Assembly (NCBI GenBank): GCA_018902385.1
Contig: JABSSW010000012.1
Coordinates: 310,001-374,000, forward strand
Reading direction: 5' to 3'
Length of the DNA: 64,000 nucleotides
Source: Physcia stellaris
Lineage: Eukaryota > Ascomycota > Lecanoromycetes > Caliciales > Physciaceae
Numbering within the stretch: the first letter of the stretch is position 1; every line of letters begins with the position of its first letter. The translations under genes were made by a program, and so were the position numbers. The notes under the pieces were generated by a model. The model was not told the origin of the DNA. It saw only the letters and a program-made list of their open reading frames with translations, and did not search any database. Of the stretch, positions 12,236 through 24,166 are shown in pieces.

Positions 12236-12330
12236 AACACATAGACAAAGGTAGAGGTAATCGCTTATCAATTTCTCATTTGTCTTTCTCATCTTCAACT
12301 TTGTCAACTCACATGTATGCCTTCATCTAA
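12236..12330 (+). repeat. Diverged dispersed repeat, copy 2
   Basis: Direct-orientation partner of the segment at about 7838-7915, with roughly 70 percent identity by eye. Ends cannot be placed precisely, and no target duplication is visible. Confidence 0.4.
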
Positions 12331-12765
12331 GTATTCGGTGGCTGGGCAGCTCAATTGGCACTGCAAAGCTCGGTCCGTCTCCGAAGCGATCCTTATCATG
12401 CAAATACAACGCCTATTACGAATTTCGGAGGTTCGGATTTTGGCATCAACTTCTGCGCTCAGAATAAGGGTTTCTTTCGCGTGACTCTGGCGCCCAACGT
12501 GTACCAATCGAGTGTCCCGAAGCATGCTTTCAAGTCTCTTCCATATTTCGCCGCAGTTTCGATGATCAAGGCTCCTTTAGATTCCCTCAGGTCGATCTCA
12601 ACTCATACACTGGCTTTGGTCGCCCTGCTCCATCCATCTCCGCTGGTGCGCTGCTATAACAGTGCGACGCATTGTATCGTGGGTTCACCGGATCATAAGA
12701 GTTTTGTCTTGCTGAAGAAGGACCGACAAGGTCGATCCCATGCTTTTGCGGACATTTTAGGCGGT

Positions 12766-12954
12766 TTATGCGAGGGGAACAATAAACGCAACACCCACCA
12801 CTGAGCCTATCGCAACACGCGCGATGGCCCCACTCGATAGTCCGCCACTACTTGTGAAGGCTGGTATCGATGATGCGGTGGTCCTCGCTGTCGGTGCAGA
12901 TGTAGACGGGATGGGGTTCACGAAGCGGTGGATAAACGACGCGTTGTCTAGCAA
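12766..12954 (-). pseudogene. Fragment resembling a Ser/Thr-rich stalk plus transmembrane segment
   Basis: A 62-codon minus-strand frame reads STSAPTARTTASS, then a Gly/Ser turn, then AIARVAIGSVVGVAFIVPLA before its stop. This is the usual layout of the stalk and membrane anchor of fungal surface receptors. No extracellular domain can be found upstream, so it may be a relic or a chance frame. Confidence 0.25.
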
Positions 12955-13250
12955 CTACTCAGCACAATGTCAAACGGATTCAGCCATATTATGGTCCCTC
13001 GGTCTGTACAGTTGCGTCAATCATGATAACTGGCAGCTGATACACGCTGCTAACGAAGGCAGCACGCCGGTACTTATATTCGATTAACCTCTGTTGACAC
13101 CATATGGCGATGCAAATCCAAATTCGTCCTCGCAGTCATGGAAAATGCTGCTCGTCGATGCGCATTCGAAATACCTATGCCTCCGAGTTACTGATGCCCG
13201 AATGATGCGCATAGATTTCTTTCGCAGGCATACGCAGGACAACACTAGTA

Positions 13251-13813
13251 GGGGTATTCAGACATCTCTTTTGCAAAACTCGGCCCATAAGCCCATAATG
13301 GCCCATAAGATGTCTGAAACCCCCACATAAGCAAGGTTTTCGAATCAAGCCATATAGCGATTAGTAATGACCTCTTGACGATTTAGTATTCTGCATCTTA
13401 ATTTTCTGCCTGGTTCGTGCCCTTCTTCCGTATGAGCTTCAACAACGTCAAGCCCACGATCTATGGGGTCTTTGGCCGTCAAGCTGAGCTTCTTTGCACG
13501 AGCCATGATAGTAAGACTACGAGCGTAGAGGCACAAGCAGAAGCAATAGTGTTGGCGAATCAAGTTTATTTGATAGAAATTACGTAGGCCACATCAACAA
13601 GGCAGTTAAAACATCAAAATCACGCTAAAAACGTCACCTTATGGGCTCATTATGGGTTCACATATGTGGCACATATGTGAAAAAGTAACTCCGGAGGCAC
13701 TTTTTCACATAATCGCATATGGACCCATAAGCACATTTCTTGGCACATAACAGGGGTCCACTTATGTGCTTATGGGTCCGTATGGGTCGAAAAACGAGAT
13801 GTCTGAATACCCC
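13251..13813. mobile_element. 563-base MITE with 18-base terminal inverted repeats and TA flanks
   Basis: The ends are perfect 18-base inverted repeats: GGGGTATTCAGACATCTC at 13251-13268 and its reverse complement at 13796-13813. Both sides are flanked by TA (13249-13250 and 13814-13815), which fits a TA target duplication; AGT flanks are an alternative reading. Sub-terminal regions at both ends carry many copies of CCCATAAG / CTTATGGG and CACATATGTG motifs. The centre holds a short minus-strand frame (13563-13345, with MARAKKLSLTAKDP) that could be the start of a lost transposase. The TA flanks suggest Tc1/mariner or pogo, but the GGGG start is also seen in PIF/Harbinger-like ends, so I leave the superfamily open. 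Confidence 0.8.
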
Positions 13814-13815
13814 TA

Positions 13816-15358
13816 GTAGTACTATACGATGATTTGTGTTGATCCCCCACTCGTGATAGACCGATCGCATGCGCTCATCCATCCTCCGGGACCGATACCA
13901 GGCGAGTAAACGATCTGCGATTTGGAGAAAGGGAAGGCTAGCTCGGTACCAAATTACCTCTCTGTTTCCATCAGGTAAATGGAAACATACATCAAGATCC
14001 AGGGTCCATTCGCACAGTGGTCGTGGGTAGTAAACTTGTGGTTCGTACGGAGTTCACACTTCTTAATTTATTGGAGAGTAGTTGCGGGGACGAAAGCTGG
14101 ACAAGCCAGCGTGGATGCTAAGCCATCCATTAACCGTTACACAAATAAAGCTTGACAGGATACATGGGCCCCCAAAGTGCACCCTTTGGTACGAGGATGT
14201 GTCGGAGCCTTACCAGAAGATGATCAGGTTCCTCGTCCGTTGGAACCCTAAGTGGCAGACTGTTGGTGGGGAGCAGCGCATACACCATGAGCCTGTATGG
14301 TGGATTGACCGAGATTGACGTATGCGTACCCGCATAATGGTCTTGGTCTCATGAGCCTCCTGAGTACTGTAACTCATTGGTTGTCCTTGGATATGATGAT
14401 CAAGAAACCCCTTTACGACGCTGGCTCGGCAGGATGCACGCCTTGGCCAGAAGCAGCGAAATTATTCACAGTGCTGATTCAGAGGATACAGAAAGGTGGT
14501 GCAGTATACAAAATGATGCGGTGTATAAGACATTGCAGTATGCATTAGAGTGCTGAGAAGCCATTGGGTAAGAAAAGTCCCGAGATCCGGTGCAGGAGAT
14601 CATAACTACGGCAGGCCGATGTTCGCTCGCCAATTCGCAATCATCTAGCATGGAGCTAGTGTTCGAGCACGCAGACCAGACACAGCACCTCCGACCTTAA
14701 AAGAAAGCTTAATTTGACTTCGTTGTTTCTTGCACCAGCGTTATGATTACTCTATTTTAAACGATATGGCGAATTTCATACGGGATTACGTCCGCGTGCT
14801 TTCTCTTATCAACTAGATGCCTTTCAATCACACACAGAATCTTCGTCCTATTTCCGCCAATGCCGCAGTCCGCATCTCTTCAATTACTATTGATATCTTC
14901 TTCGCAGCACCTGCGCATGAGCAACAGAAATCCGAGCCTGCATCCGCATCTTCATTATCCCTCTTCGCCTTCTTCATCGCGATCATCTCCTTCGCCGTGG
15001 CCACCATCTCCAGCAGGAAGACCTCCATGTGGATGAGCATCCCGGACATTAAAGGGCTTCCATGCTATTTCGACGTCAGTAACCCAGCTTCCGCTCTTCT
15101 TGCCAGTTTGAGGCTTTCAGAATTTGAAGGTTCGGGACTTACCTCCTTTCTCCACGATCTTCAGTTTTCCGCTAGAGGTCCTGATGAAGCCTTTGATTTC
15201 CGGGTAGTTGCCTCCCTGGTCGGAATTGCAAAATCAGTAACCTACTTTCGAAGCACGTACTTCGACCTAAAATCTGGAAGAAGAAGGTCGTCTCGCACGC
15301 GAAATCTACCTCCAGCACAAAACGCTGGAAAGAATCTGGAATGAATAGCCATCCCACA
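13816..15358. other. Region without a convincing gene; competing frames near 14.8-15.3 kb
   Basis: The longest frame is 175 codons on the plus strand (14817-15344) with one hydrophobic stretch (SLSLFAFFIAIISFAVATI), unrecognised. The opposite strand has short exon-like pieces, such as DQGGNYPEIKGFI behind a possible acceptor, that do not join in phase. I cannot choose between the strands. Confidence 0.3.
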
Positions 15359-16474
15359 TTACCAACTAAGGTTTGCAATCTTCCATCTCTGCAAACCCCG
15401 AATAGAATCAATAGAAAGAGAAGAGGGAGAAGCCGAAGACGAATATAAAAAGTGAAAATGAAATAAAAAACTCACCCATCCCCCAACAAGCGGTCCATAC
15501 CGCTCAAAAGTCTCCATCGGTCTCCGCGGACAGATCTCACACAAACACTTCAAACACCCCGTCTCCCTCCCATCATCCCTTACTCCTGCTCCTGCCCCTG
15601 CCCCTTCCTCATCCGAAACCCCTCCACCCTCGACAACCGTCCCGCAATGCAAACACGTCAAGTCCATCCAGAGCAACCAATACCGCTTCCGCCCCTGCGC
15701 CATACAAGCACAGCCCGGTTCAGGCACCCACGTAACTTCCGGCTCGTGGAAGCCGCAAGCGCGCTGCTCAGGCGGCATGTATAGGCGGTCGGGAGCCGTG
15801 AAAGGGGGAAGAGGGGAGGAGGAGGGCTTGAAGCGGGAGAGAAAGAGACGAGGGAGGGAAGAGTGAGGGTTACCGATGAAGTCGTGGAGAGGATGGCGGT
15901 GTTTGCAGTAGCAGCACATGAGCTGGGATGGGAGTCCTGAGTCTGGGGTCGAGGGAGGGAGGGAGGAAAGTAAGTCTGTTTCGAGGCGGGTCGCGAGGAG
16001 CCAGGTGTAGCAGCGGCGCGAGGGAGGTGGGAGGTTGGGTATGGGGAGGGTGTGTTTGAAGTGGTGGTTTGTGAGGGATAGGCAGGCTGCGTCGACGGCG
16101 GGGAGGTGGGATGTTATGTTTAGGAGGAGCTCGATGGGGAGGGTTTGGAGGGCGCTGGGAGAGGTTGTGGTTGTTGAGATGGTGATGCTGTTGGGGGTTG
16201 CATTGTTGGACTCGTTGTTGGTTGGTAAGGTATCCTTGGTTGAGGAGTGTCTTAACAGCTTGCTAAGGAGGATGGTGTGGGAGGCTGCATCCTCGGGTTG
16301 GTTGTTGGTTGGTATGGTGCCCTTGGTCGGAGAGTGCTTTACCAATTTGCTAAGGAGGGTACGGAAACGTTCAGATTTCGCGGTTGCTAAGGATGCTGAG
16401 TTGTCCATGGTTGATTTAGGCATCGATTGGCTTTCCTCGATTTCGGTCTGGTCCCTAGACAAGACTTTTCCCAT
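15359..16474 (-). CDS. F-box protein with Cys-rich C-terminus
   Basis: Start MGKVLSRDQTEIEE at 16474; the longer upstream frame begins in AT-rich non-coding-like sequence. The N-terminus contains two imperfect copies of a SKL(V/L)(K/R)HS-TK-T-PTNN unit (about 30 residues apart), then an F-box-like block near residue 115 (LQTLPIELLLNITSHLPAVDAACLSL), the fungal RRCYTWLLATRLETD follow-on, and Cys pairs (CCYCKHRHPLHDFIG, CLHCGTVV, CLKCLCEIC). A GTGAGT after GPLVGGW and a TTTGCAG before the last nine codons mark an 87-base-range, frame-neutral intron, so the stop is the same spliced or not. It is probably an SCF adaptor of an expanded fungal family; the substrate is unknown. The middle contains a Gly/Ala run (GAGAGAG). 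Confidence 0.75.
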   Translation of the reverse strand: MGKVLSRDQTEIEESQSMPKSTMDNSASLATAKSERFRTLLSKLVKHSPTKGTIPTNNQPEDAASHTILLSKLLRHSSTKDTLPTNNESNNATPNSITISTTTTSPSALQTLPIELLLNITSHLPAVDAACLSLTNHHFKHTLPIPNLPPPSRRCYTWLLATRLETDLLSSLPPSTPDSGLPSQLMCCYCKHRHPLHDFIGNPHSSLPRLFLSRFKPSSSPLPPFTAPDRLYMPPEQRACGFHEPEVTWVPEPGCACMAQGRKRYWLLWMDLTCLHCGTVVEGGGVSDEEGAGAGAGVRDDGRETGCLKCLCEICPRRPMETFERYGPLVGGWVSFLFHFHFLYSSSASPSSLSIDSIRGLQRWKIANLSW

Positions 16475-18190
16475 TCGTGCTGGGTAAAGAAGTCCGAAGA
16501 TAGCCAGACTTTTAATCTGCCGAGAGGGAAAAATAGCAGGAAAAGTGACAGTTTCTAGTGATGCTTTAAAAAAAAAAGTTCCAAGGCTCGCTGACACAAT
16601 GCCCTACCACAGCAATAGAGCCGAGATCAACACTCCTGACTGTGTTTAAACTAGATCTTGGTGTTGCCTGAAACAAGACATGGTAGTCTCAACCCGCTTC
16701 TCAAACCATCGATGTATATCGTCCCAGACCTGATAAGGACCACGAACAATGTGGAAAGCGAAGAACCGAAAAACGACCCTCTTGCTTCTGAACACACCAC
16801 ATATCAAACGTCGAAATAGCCTTCATGTGAACAGCAACTATTAAACCACAGCCTATGGAGATAACACTGCAGAAATTAAGCAAGCAGAGAGATTGCCCTC
16901 GGTCATATGGTGTCTTACGACAGTTGATTTTAGAGTCAGGGCTTCTCTAGGGATTCGTCTAGCCCGCATGAACAATACTTTACTCTTCGGGCATCAACGA
17001 TCAAACTACTTTAAAGTCGATGGGAGACGTTTCAGTATCTCTGCACGAGACCATAAAATCAAAGTTCCGTTCTGCGCGCGACACTTCGTCCAAGAAATGC
17101 ATCCCGGTTGGCTATGGTGTTAAATCGAAGGAGTGTCTGGATTTTAAATCATAGGTAGGGAGTTATTGGCTCTAATACTGCAAAGCTTGTCGAATTAACA
17201 CAAGTTCCTACATACTATATGGTGTCCGTGTAGAAACTGTTGATGACATGTTCATACAGTGCGCGCACGGAGTGTTGACTTGGAATAGTGAGGTTGATTT
17301 AAGGTTTTTACAATTCACTTTAGAATTCTGACATCGAGACGCAAATTCGAAGCACAAATGAATTGTGAAGAACGTGAAGAATGTGAAAAATGATCAGATA
17401 TTGACATAGTTGATCATATGACTTTTTATCTTAAAAGTAAATACGTTTGCCATTCATGAAAATTGTTAGATTTCAGAATTGAGTATAGCTTTATTCGCTG
17501 ACTTTGAAGTCGACTCTATACTATAATCTAATTCTGACTCGAAAAATATGATGAGTCACAGAATCAGCGATCAGAAAAATATGTCAAGTCATTCAAGAAT
17601 TTAGTCAATCAGTCATGATGAGAAATTTATTTTGGATTTCGTAAAATTTCAAGGGATAAGATATCCGATTAATCCGTGTGTGACAAGTGATCATATAAAT
17701 TGTTCGAGCCAGAGTTATCTACTCCACATATCATGTCACTTACCGAATATGATAGTCTGTGTTGCTTTGGCCTAGGCTATTAGGATATCCACAATTATGT
17801 TATTTTCAGCATTTTCGAAGTGGACAACGACGAAGATCTGGAGCAAGCTGACCCCGAAAGTCATTTGGGCAAGAGGGTAATTGGGGTTCATCTATCATAG
17901 TCAGGTATTATTGGTCAGAGATGGGGAACAGCTACCATTAACTCCTTAGCTTCTCGTCTGTTGAGCAGCCTATTTGTTCAGCTATTGAGATCAATATATA
18001 TTGAAGGTCGTTCAAATTAAAGGACTCTAAATATAGTACTTCTATTGAAATCGCCATGGATGTCTAAGGATATTTGGACTTGCTTACATGAGATTTTTAG
18101 GTCTCAAGCATTTGCCACATATGGCTATGAGAGTATGAATAGATATGTCTCGTAGACTACTCTGAAATAGTGATAGCTTTTCTCGACTCC
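16475..18190. other. AT-rich intergenic region
   Basis: From about 17.2 to 18.15 kb the sequence is AT-rich with many TGATCATAT-type words, but ApG and CpT are common, so it lacks the composition of the retroelement at 50.7-55.8 kb. No gene or repeat ends could be defined. Confidence 0.45.
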
Positions 18191-19234
18191 TCACCAATGA
18201 TAATGTCTCTTCTTAGTTCTGTAAGTCCAACCGCCACCACCAACCACCTCCTCATCATAAGGAACCTCCAAGAACTTCAGCTGCTTACAGAACAAATCAT
18301 CCTCCTGCTCGTTCAAAAGGCCCTTCACATACACTTTCGGCACCATTCCCTCCTCCCCAAAATCCCTCCCCAACTGCCCGCCGCTCAGCATTTCCAGAAT
18401 CGTAGCATGGAACCCGAACCGCGCCCTCGGCTTCCACAGATTAGATCTACAGCACCCAGCCGCACACGCGAAATTCTCTAAATCTAGGGTTATCGTCTTG
18501 ACATACTGGAGGTGGAGACAGAGTGTAACTCGGGCGTTCCACCAGATTGCTTCCATCTCCCTTCGCATCTTGCTGTGCACGGCTCTTCCGCTGTAACGAG
18601 GACGGGAGTGGGCTGATTTAGTGGCTTCGAGGCGCTTGGCGGGGGAGAGGTCCCGTTGGTCGAAGGCGAGGGTGATGTTTTTGAAGAGGTGGGGGTGTTT
18701 GTGGAAGATTGTGGCGGAGTCGATGGTGTCGATGATGGGGATGCGCCAGCGGTTTTTGCCTGCGATAGGAATTTCGCAGTCAGCATTCTTGGTCTTTGGT
18801 GAAAAGTCTGCCAAAAGCTAACGATGTTGTGCGAAAATGAAAAAAGGAAAATTAATATTCCGAAGGTTGAAGAAATGGATCCGAAAAGACCTACCATAGA
18901 ACATTTGGCGTGCCTCAGCGCTGATAAGCTTGTTGGTGCGGAGTAGGGAGGTGATTTGGGGCGCTAATGGCTTGCGCTCGTCTTCTGGGAATGGAGGGTA
19001 TGGCTCGATTGTGTGCTCGTTGATGAGTACGTAGCCGTAGATCATGTCTCGTATTTCTCGGGATAGGGTGAGAAAATAGCATGGTTCTTGAGCGAGGTGG
19101 TGAGATCTCTCTGGAGTGGATGGTTCTTGGGCGACTTGTTGAGAGTTCTCTGAAGCACGGACGTCGATCATATCTCGCATCCCTGGAGCCATAGTGTCGA
19201 AGTAAGATGAGTTTTGGATGACTTGTTGAGACAT
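18191..19234 (-). CDS. EXR-like (2EXR-type) fungal protein
   Basis: Two exons, 19234-18895 and 18807-18191, join across an 87-base GT-AG intron in phase 1 and give 318 residues. Around residues 55-110 the protein has the pattern of a large fungal family of unknown function: LSREIRDMIYGYVL, a short Pro-rich stretch, then LLRTNKLISAEARQMFY. The C-terminal part is mixed alpha/beta, with Cys-Cys pairs near residue 215 and LKFLEVPYDEE near the end. The family resembles F-box proteins in layout but has no assigned biochemical role. The start at MSQQVIQNSS is the first Met in frame; two near-repeats of QQVAQEP/HHLAQEP lie in the first 50 residues. Confidence 0.7.
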
Positions 19235-21536
19235 TTCTCGAAGATAAGATGAGATAGCCAGTGTGGAGGACTGTTTCCGTCGCTGTATAATTGTGGCTGA
19301 GGGTTTTTAGTGGACTCGTACAAAGCACTGTATGGCGGACTATTATTGAATAAATCTGTGTAATAAACGAACAATTGTGGATGGTTATTAGTTGAAAGGA
19401 AGGAATTAAATAGATCCGAATGTATGTGAGATTGTGATCATGTCACGTTATATGTGAAATAACCAGGTCATAACACAGATTACCATATATAGTTATATGT
19501 GAAGTAGCCGGATCATATCACAGATCATATATAATTCAGCACGCGACACGACATGTAGATTATATAATCCTCGTCCGAAATACTAGCAAGAAGTTCTTGA
19601 CTTGGCAATGTCTCACTATTATCTAATTTAGTCAATATTTGCTAATTTGAAGATCAAAATCCTTTCAAACATTTGTGATCACAAGTCGCACGTGAAACAG
19701 CTGATCATATCACAAACGACATTATCACTTGCCACGCCGGAATAGATTGCTACCTTATCCCTTGTAGTCTTAAGATGTCCAACATGATCGCCCATCAAGA
19801 CTAATGGCCAAACAGTTTCATGTGGGATACTCCCTTAGTCACTAGCTCTGTAGCCCACCGTAACTTGTGAGTAGGGTTAGGTTATAGTAAGCTAGCGAAC
19901 GAGCCAAGTTTAATGAATTGCAAACACGTCTTCACCAATTAGCTTGAATTATCTAAAGACGAAGTCATGTGCTCAGATATCTATTTAGAGGCCAAGCTCA
20001 TCAAGCCCTCGCAATCCGGCTGTGCTTTGTTACATGATAAATACTTGAGACGTAGATAATCTACGTAGGCAAATTCATGTATCCTTACACAAAGTCAAGC
20101 GATGGCTAATTCAATGTAACAGTTATATCTCAGGTCCTTCAGTCTCAACGACTTTCGATATGTTTTCATAGCAATAGCCCAGGAATTCAATGGCAACTAA
20201 TCCTCTTCCTCTTTCTTTCCTATCAACTCCATCCGGTTATGATAGATAAACCCGGATCATGCTCTTGCCCCAAATGGCTTCCGGAGTCAGCTTAGTTCAG
20301 GTACATCATTTCAGCCTCACTATTTCGTCCAAATCGTCCTCGTCAATTCCAACTCGAAGCTATATGTGCTGAAAGTAACGATACTGTAAATATCTCGGTG
20401 ATCTAGGCCAGAGCGCATACATCTCATCCACCGCGACACTTGCACATATGAAACTTAGAGCGAGACAACGAGACTGACTTGATCCGTACACACAACTAGC
20501 GCACATTCTACATTCGACTGCAGATTCGGAGCATCGAGTAATCTAAACTGCGATGATAGTAAATGTTGACTTTCTACAACGCCCACCGCCCCAAGCTTAT
20601 CGCTGGCAAAGGCACAATGCTCACCATGCAACCATGATTTGGGTATACATACCTTAGTCTATCCACTTTTCTCTGTGAAATACAATCTTTCTCGCCCGAA
20701 AGCAGCACTGCACCTCACAGCACATGTAAAAGCCAGAGGAAATGAGCCTTTCGGCCAAAGTCTAGCCTAGCCTATGAATGACAAAACCTGTCCTACTAAG
20801 TTTGTCAGGGATGAATACTACAGCCAGGGGACGTTTTGCTTGCTAGATGATGTTTGCTTCACCGTCGCTGTATTGATTGAAGATTGTGCCGGGAAGAGTA
20901 GTGTAAAGGAGAGAGTGATTCAATTCGTCAATACCCGCACCAGAATTTGTACAAAAACCTAACCAAATGAAACAGAGGCAAATATCTTACTAAATGACAA
21001 CCACCTACGAAATGTGATTATGATTTTGGTGGAATCATTCCATCTTCGTCAAGGACAGACTCGGGGTAGCCAGCGTGGAGAACAAATAGATTCAGGTATA
21101 AGCGAGATAATAACGGTTTTGGAAGTTAGTTCTCAGCGGGCTCTTGATAAGATGTTGCAAGTATAAAAATGTTCATGGACTAATACTGCTTATGACTGTT
21201 TTCCACGTGGTGCCCTGCCGATCTCGGCAGGAGGAATGTTGCGGTAGAAAAAAGCACAGCCAAAACGAAAGAAAAGTGAGAGCAAGCGGAAGTAAGCAGG
21301 CGTCTGAACAGTGAGCGGGAGTGACAATCAGGTGAAGGCAAAGGTCAGAGGAGGCAGAGGCCGCTATGTGGGGCTCCAAGACTATTGGGGTTAAATTCGA
21401 TTGCCATTAGGAACCTAGTACAAACTGTTGAAAATTTAGAGGCTCATTCTACGTTGAAATGGAGAGGGACTCACATACCCTGGAATATGCAAACTTCGGA
21501 GCTTCAATATGTTCCCATATTAAGACCGTTTCCATG
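19235..21536. other. Gene-free AT-rich region with short degenerate tandem units
   Basis: At about 19430-19560 an imperfect 60-base unit occurs twice (TATATGTGAAATAACCAGG then TATATGTGAAGTAGCCGGA, each followed by TCATA-CACAGAT); a more distant third copy is near 19690. The remainder shows nothing coding. A 62-codon frame at 20774-20962 is unsupported. Confidence 0.4.
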
Positions 21537-24044
21537 TCATACAGACCAACCCACCCACATCTTCGAGTCTTCTGTGCCAACATCAGACTTCTTGGATCTC
21601 CCAAAAAGTCTCTTCAAACGATGGGGACGTTCCTGGAGAGTATCACTCGTCACGACATCTTTACCAACCTCTTCACTTTTAGTCTTTAATCCGCCATTGT
21701 CCGCCGCACTGCTTTCTTTCTCTATCTCTGCTGTCCGTTCCCTCTGTTGCTGCAGCTGCAAAACCCTTTTGCGCTTCATCTCATTTGTTTCGGGTTTGTA
21801 TCTCCTGGCTGAAGCGGTCGAAATTAGTTCTTGTGTACCCTCGGTCCAGGGATTTAACTTACCAGCGTAGTCTCGAATCGGTCTTGGAGGGGACTCGAGC
21901 CGTTGCAGGATAGCACCAATGGCGACACCCAGGGAACCGGATATTGAGCCGTTCTGCTTCGAAGGGCCAGCTGAGGAGGCAGATTCAACCTTGCCTCCTT
22001 CCCCGGACAATTTCTCTGAATCATCCTTAGCAGTTTCTATTCTCCCCTCGGCCTGAAGCAATTTTTCTCCTGGTACTTTTGAGTTTGATGCTGGTGTTTT
22101 CGGTGATTTGAGGGTCCTCTTAATCACCTTTCGTGCCATGACCGATAACAAATAGATGATATCAGCGGCCGTAATGATGATCTCGTGGATGAAGAATATT
22201 AGCCCTGAGATAGGTATGAACAACAAAGCTAGTAAGACTTTTATAGCAAAAAGAACTCCATTCATGGATTGCTCATTGTAGGCTTGCCGCGCCCGGACAC
22301 CGGCTCGTACGTAGGAGTGTGGGGACTTAAGAGCACGCGCGAGCCAAAAGATAGTGTAGTACCACTGACTTTCCGCTGGAAGCCGCTTATTTAAATCATG
22401 ACCGACAAAGTTCCGCTGATTTGTCTTTTCAAGCTCTGTTGAGATCTTGTCCCAATGTTTTGACTGCTCAGCTTTCATCTTCTCCCTAGTACTTGCGTTC
22501 ATTCTATCCACCCGCGAGTTCCAATGGCGATCCATCAATTTCAGATTTGCAAGAAGCAAGAACGTGGTCAGCAATGCTATTGCAGTCGTCGGAACCATCA
22601 CGTATACTGTACTATACGTAGGTGCCCCTGCCATGCTGAACAAGCTGGAAGAGAAGGATAAGGGTAAGAAAATAATGGTCACATAGGTGAATAGGCGAAC
22701 GTCCGCTGCTGATTGGGTACTTGTGCGGGCCTCTAAGAGCTGCTTGTAGCTTAGTAGATTGCTATGCTGCCGCTCTGCAATTCTCCGCAGCTCTTTGAGA
22801 CGGCTCTGTTGCATGCGCAAAAATTGGACATTCGTCTTACACTTCATATTCAGTGTTTGAAGTTTTTCACCGTGACGTTTTTGGTCCTTGTGTGACCATC
22901 TGCTTCGGAGACCACTGGTGTCTTCTCTTTTCTCCCACTGTTCTAGTACGCTAAGCGCGGAATCCAACTGCTGCAAAATATCGCCCAAAGTTGATGCAGC
23001 CTTCAGATGGGGGCTAGAGAGATCATGGATGAGCTCAAAGTTTTCTTCTTGTTGCACCGTTGTCCCCAGTTCCTCAAGCTCAGTCTTGTATGCAGCGAGA
23101 ATGTCGTCTGTGCTTTTCTTCATTTCACTGAGCGCTCGCTCGACGTAAACCATTTCAAGAATCTTTCGTTGGCCTTGCTTGTCCGAGTAGAATTTCTCTT
23201 CATCTCCAGAGGAATGTCCATACTCGTCAACGAGACTCCGAAAACCGTGAAGGACAGAAGACAGGAAATTGCAGGTCCAAAAGCGGTCGCGAAGGTCGCC
23301 TGTAAGCCTGAAACTCATTGCAACATGCACGATTTTGCAATCGCGCGGAGCGCCTGGTAAGCTCAACATTTGCTCGCTGTTGTAGGCATGATAACGACTG
23401 GTTAGCTTAGGGTGTCTGTCATCTAGTAGTTGGTAAAAGCTAAGGTGAAGTTCAGTGTCCCAAATGTTCCCTAGCGGATGGCCACGTTCCCCAAAAAAAC
23501 TTTCTGAAAGATCATGGCGACGGAAAAACTCCATCAAGAGGGGTTTCTCGCTGTTTGGGGCACTTAACCAACAAGCCAAGACACTCCCCTTGTCATAGCT
23601 TGAAACTTCAATCAACCTTTTTTTTGCTTGTTCAGGCGATCGCGCTTCGTGTAGCCGCCGCCAGAAATCATGCTTGCGATAGTAATAGTCGTCTATATTG
23701 ATTCGACGCTCGAAGGATGAATATTTGTCGTTTGGCCTTAATTTCGTTCCAGAGTCAACAACTTTAGGGTAGAAGGGGAGTGCAATGGTTCCCCCCATAG
23801 GGAAGCTTCCGGTCTCTTTCCATGTAGCGATCGCAGACTCTAGACCCCTGACAGAGTTAAGTGTTTCAAGTTCTGCTCGAACATCAACGTTCAGTGGATT
23901 CTTGTGCATGAAGTCAGGGTAATAATACATCCAATCCGGCAAAAACCCTTGATCATTTACGTTTTTGTGATTCATTCGCGAAGACGTTTCTAAGGGGCTA
24001 GGCTTCATGGGTGTTATCCGCGTTTGTGGTGTAGTTTTTTCCAT
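21537..24044 (-). CDS. CorA-like membrane protein, GMN motif not conserved
   Basis: A single 835-residue frame without introns. The first ~430 residues are soluble and predicted helical, with Trp-rich motifs (WKETGSFPMGG, FWRRLHEARSPEQ) and long charged helices, as in the cytosolic funnel of CorA-type proteins. Two membrane segments follow near 452-470 (LFTYVTIIFLPLSFSSSLF) and 478-500. In CorA ion channels the loop after the first segment carries Gly-Met-Asn; here it reads SMAGAP. An extra hydrophobic region near 596-635 (LALLFIPISGLIFFIHEI) is unusual for the basic two-helix CorA. The tail is disordered and charged. Fungi have many such CorA-like paralogues; divalent-cation transport is possible but not shown. 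The gene lies 122 bases downstream of the TPR gene on the same strand. Confidence 0.75.
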   Translation of the reverse strand: MEKTTPQTRITPMKPSPLETSSRMNHKNVNDQGFLPDWMYYYPDFMHKNPLNVDVRAELETLNSVRGLESAIATWKETGSFPMGGTIALPFYPKVVDSGTKLRPNDKYSSFERRINIDDYYYRKHDFWRRLHEARSPEQAKKRLIEVSSYDKGSVLACWLSAPNSEKPLLMEFFRRHDLSESFFGERGHPLGNIWDTELHLSFYQLLDDRHPKLTSRYHAYNSEQMLSLPGAPRDCKIVHVAMSFRLTGDLRDRFWTCNFLSSVLHGFRSLVDEYGHSSGDEEKFYSDKQGQRKILEMVYVERALSEMKKSTDDILAAYKTELEELGTTVQQEENFELIHDLSSPHLKAASTLGDILQQLDSALSVLEQWEKREDTSGLRSRWSHKDQKRHGEKLQTLNMKCKTNVQFLRMQQSRLKELRRIAERQHSNLLSYKQLLEARTSTQSAADVRLFTYVTIIFLPLSFSSSLFSMAGAPTYSTVYVMVPTTAIALLTTFLLLANLKLMDRHWNSRVDRMNASTREKMKAEQSKHWDKISTELEKTNQRNFVGHDLNKRLPAESQWYYTIFWLARALKSPHSYVRAGVRARQAYNEQSMNGVLFAIKVLLALLFIPISGLIFFIHEIIITAADIIYLLSVMARKVIKRTLKSPKTPASNSKVPGEKLLQAEGRIETAKDDSEKLSGEGGKVESASSAGPSKQNGSISGSLGVAIGAILQRLESPPRPIRDYAGKLNPWTEGTQELISTASARRYKPETNEMKRKRVLQLQQQRERTAEIEKESSAADNGGLKTKSEEVGKDVVTSDTLQERPHRLKRLFGRSKKSDVGTEDSKMWVGWSV

Positions 24045-24166
24045 TAGTGAGTTAAAAAATGCGTTGGGGGTGGACGGCGTCTCTGAAAGTTGGTGGTGAT
24101 GCGGACTAGAGCAGACGTTCAGCGATCAAAACAACCTCTCATAGTTAGAAGAGAGACACTCAATAC

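Noticed and set aside
14817-15344. 175-codon plus-strand gene
   Set aside because: The opposite strand has competing exon-like pieces and neither strand gives a complete, recognisable product.
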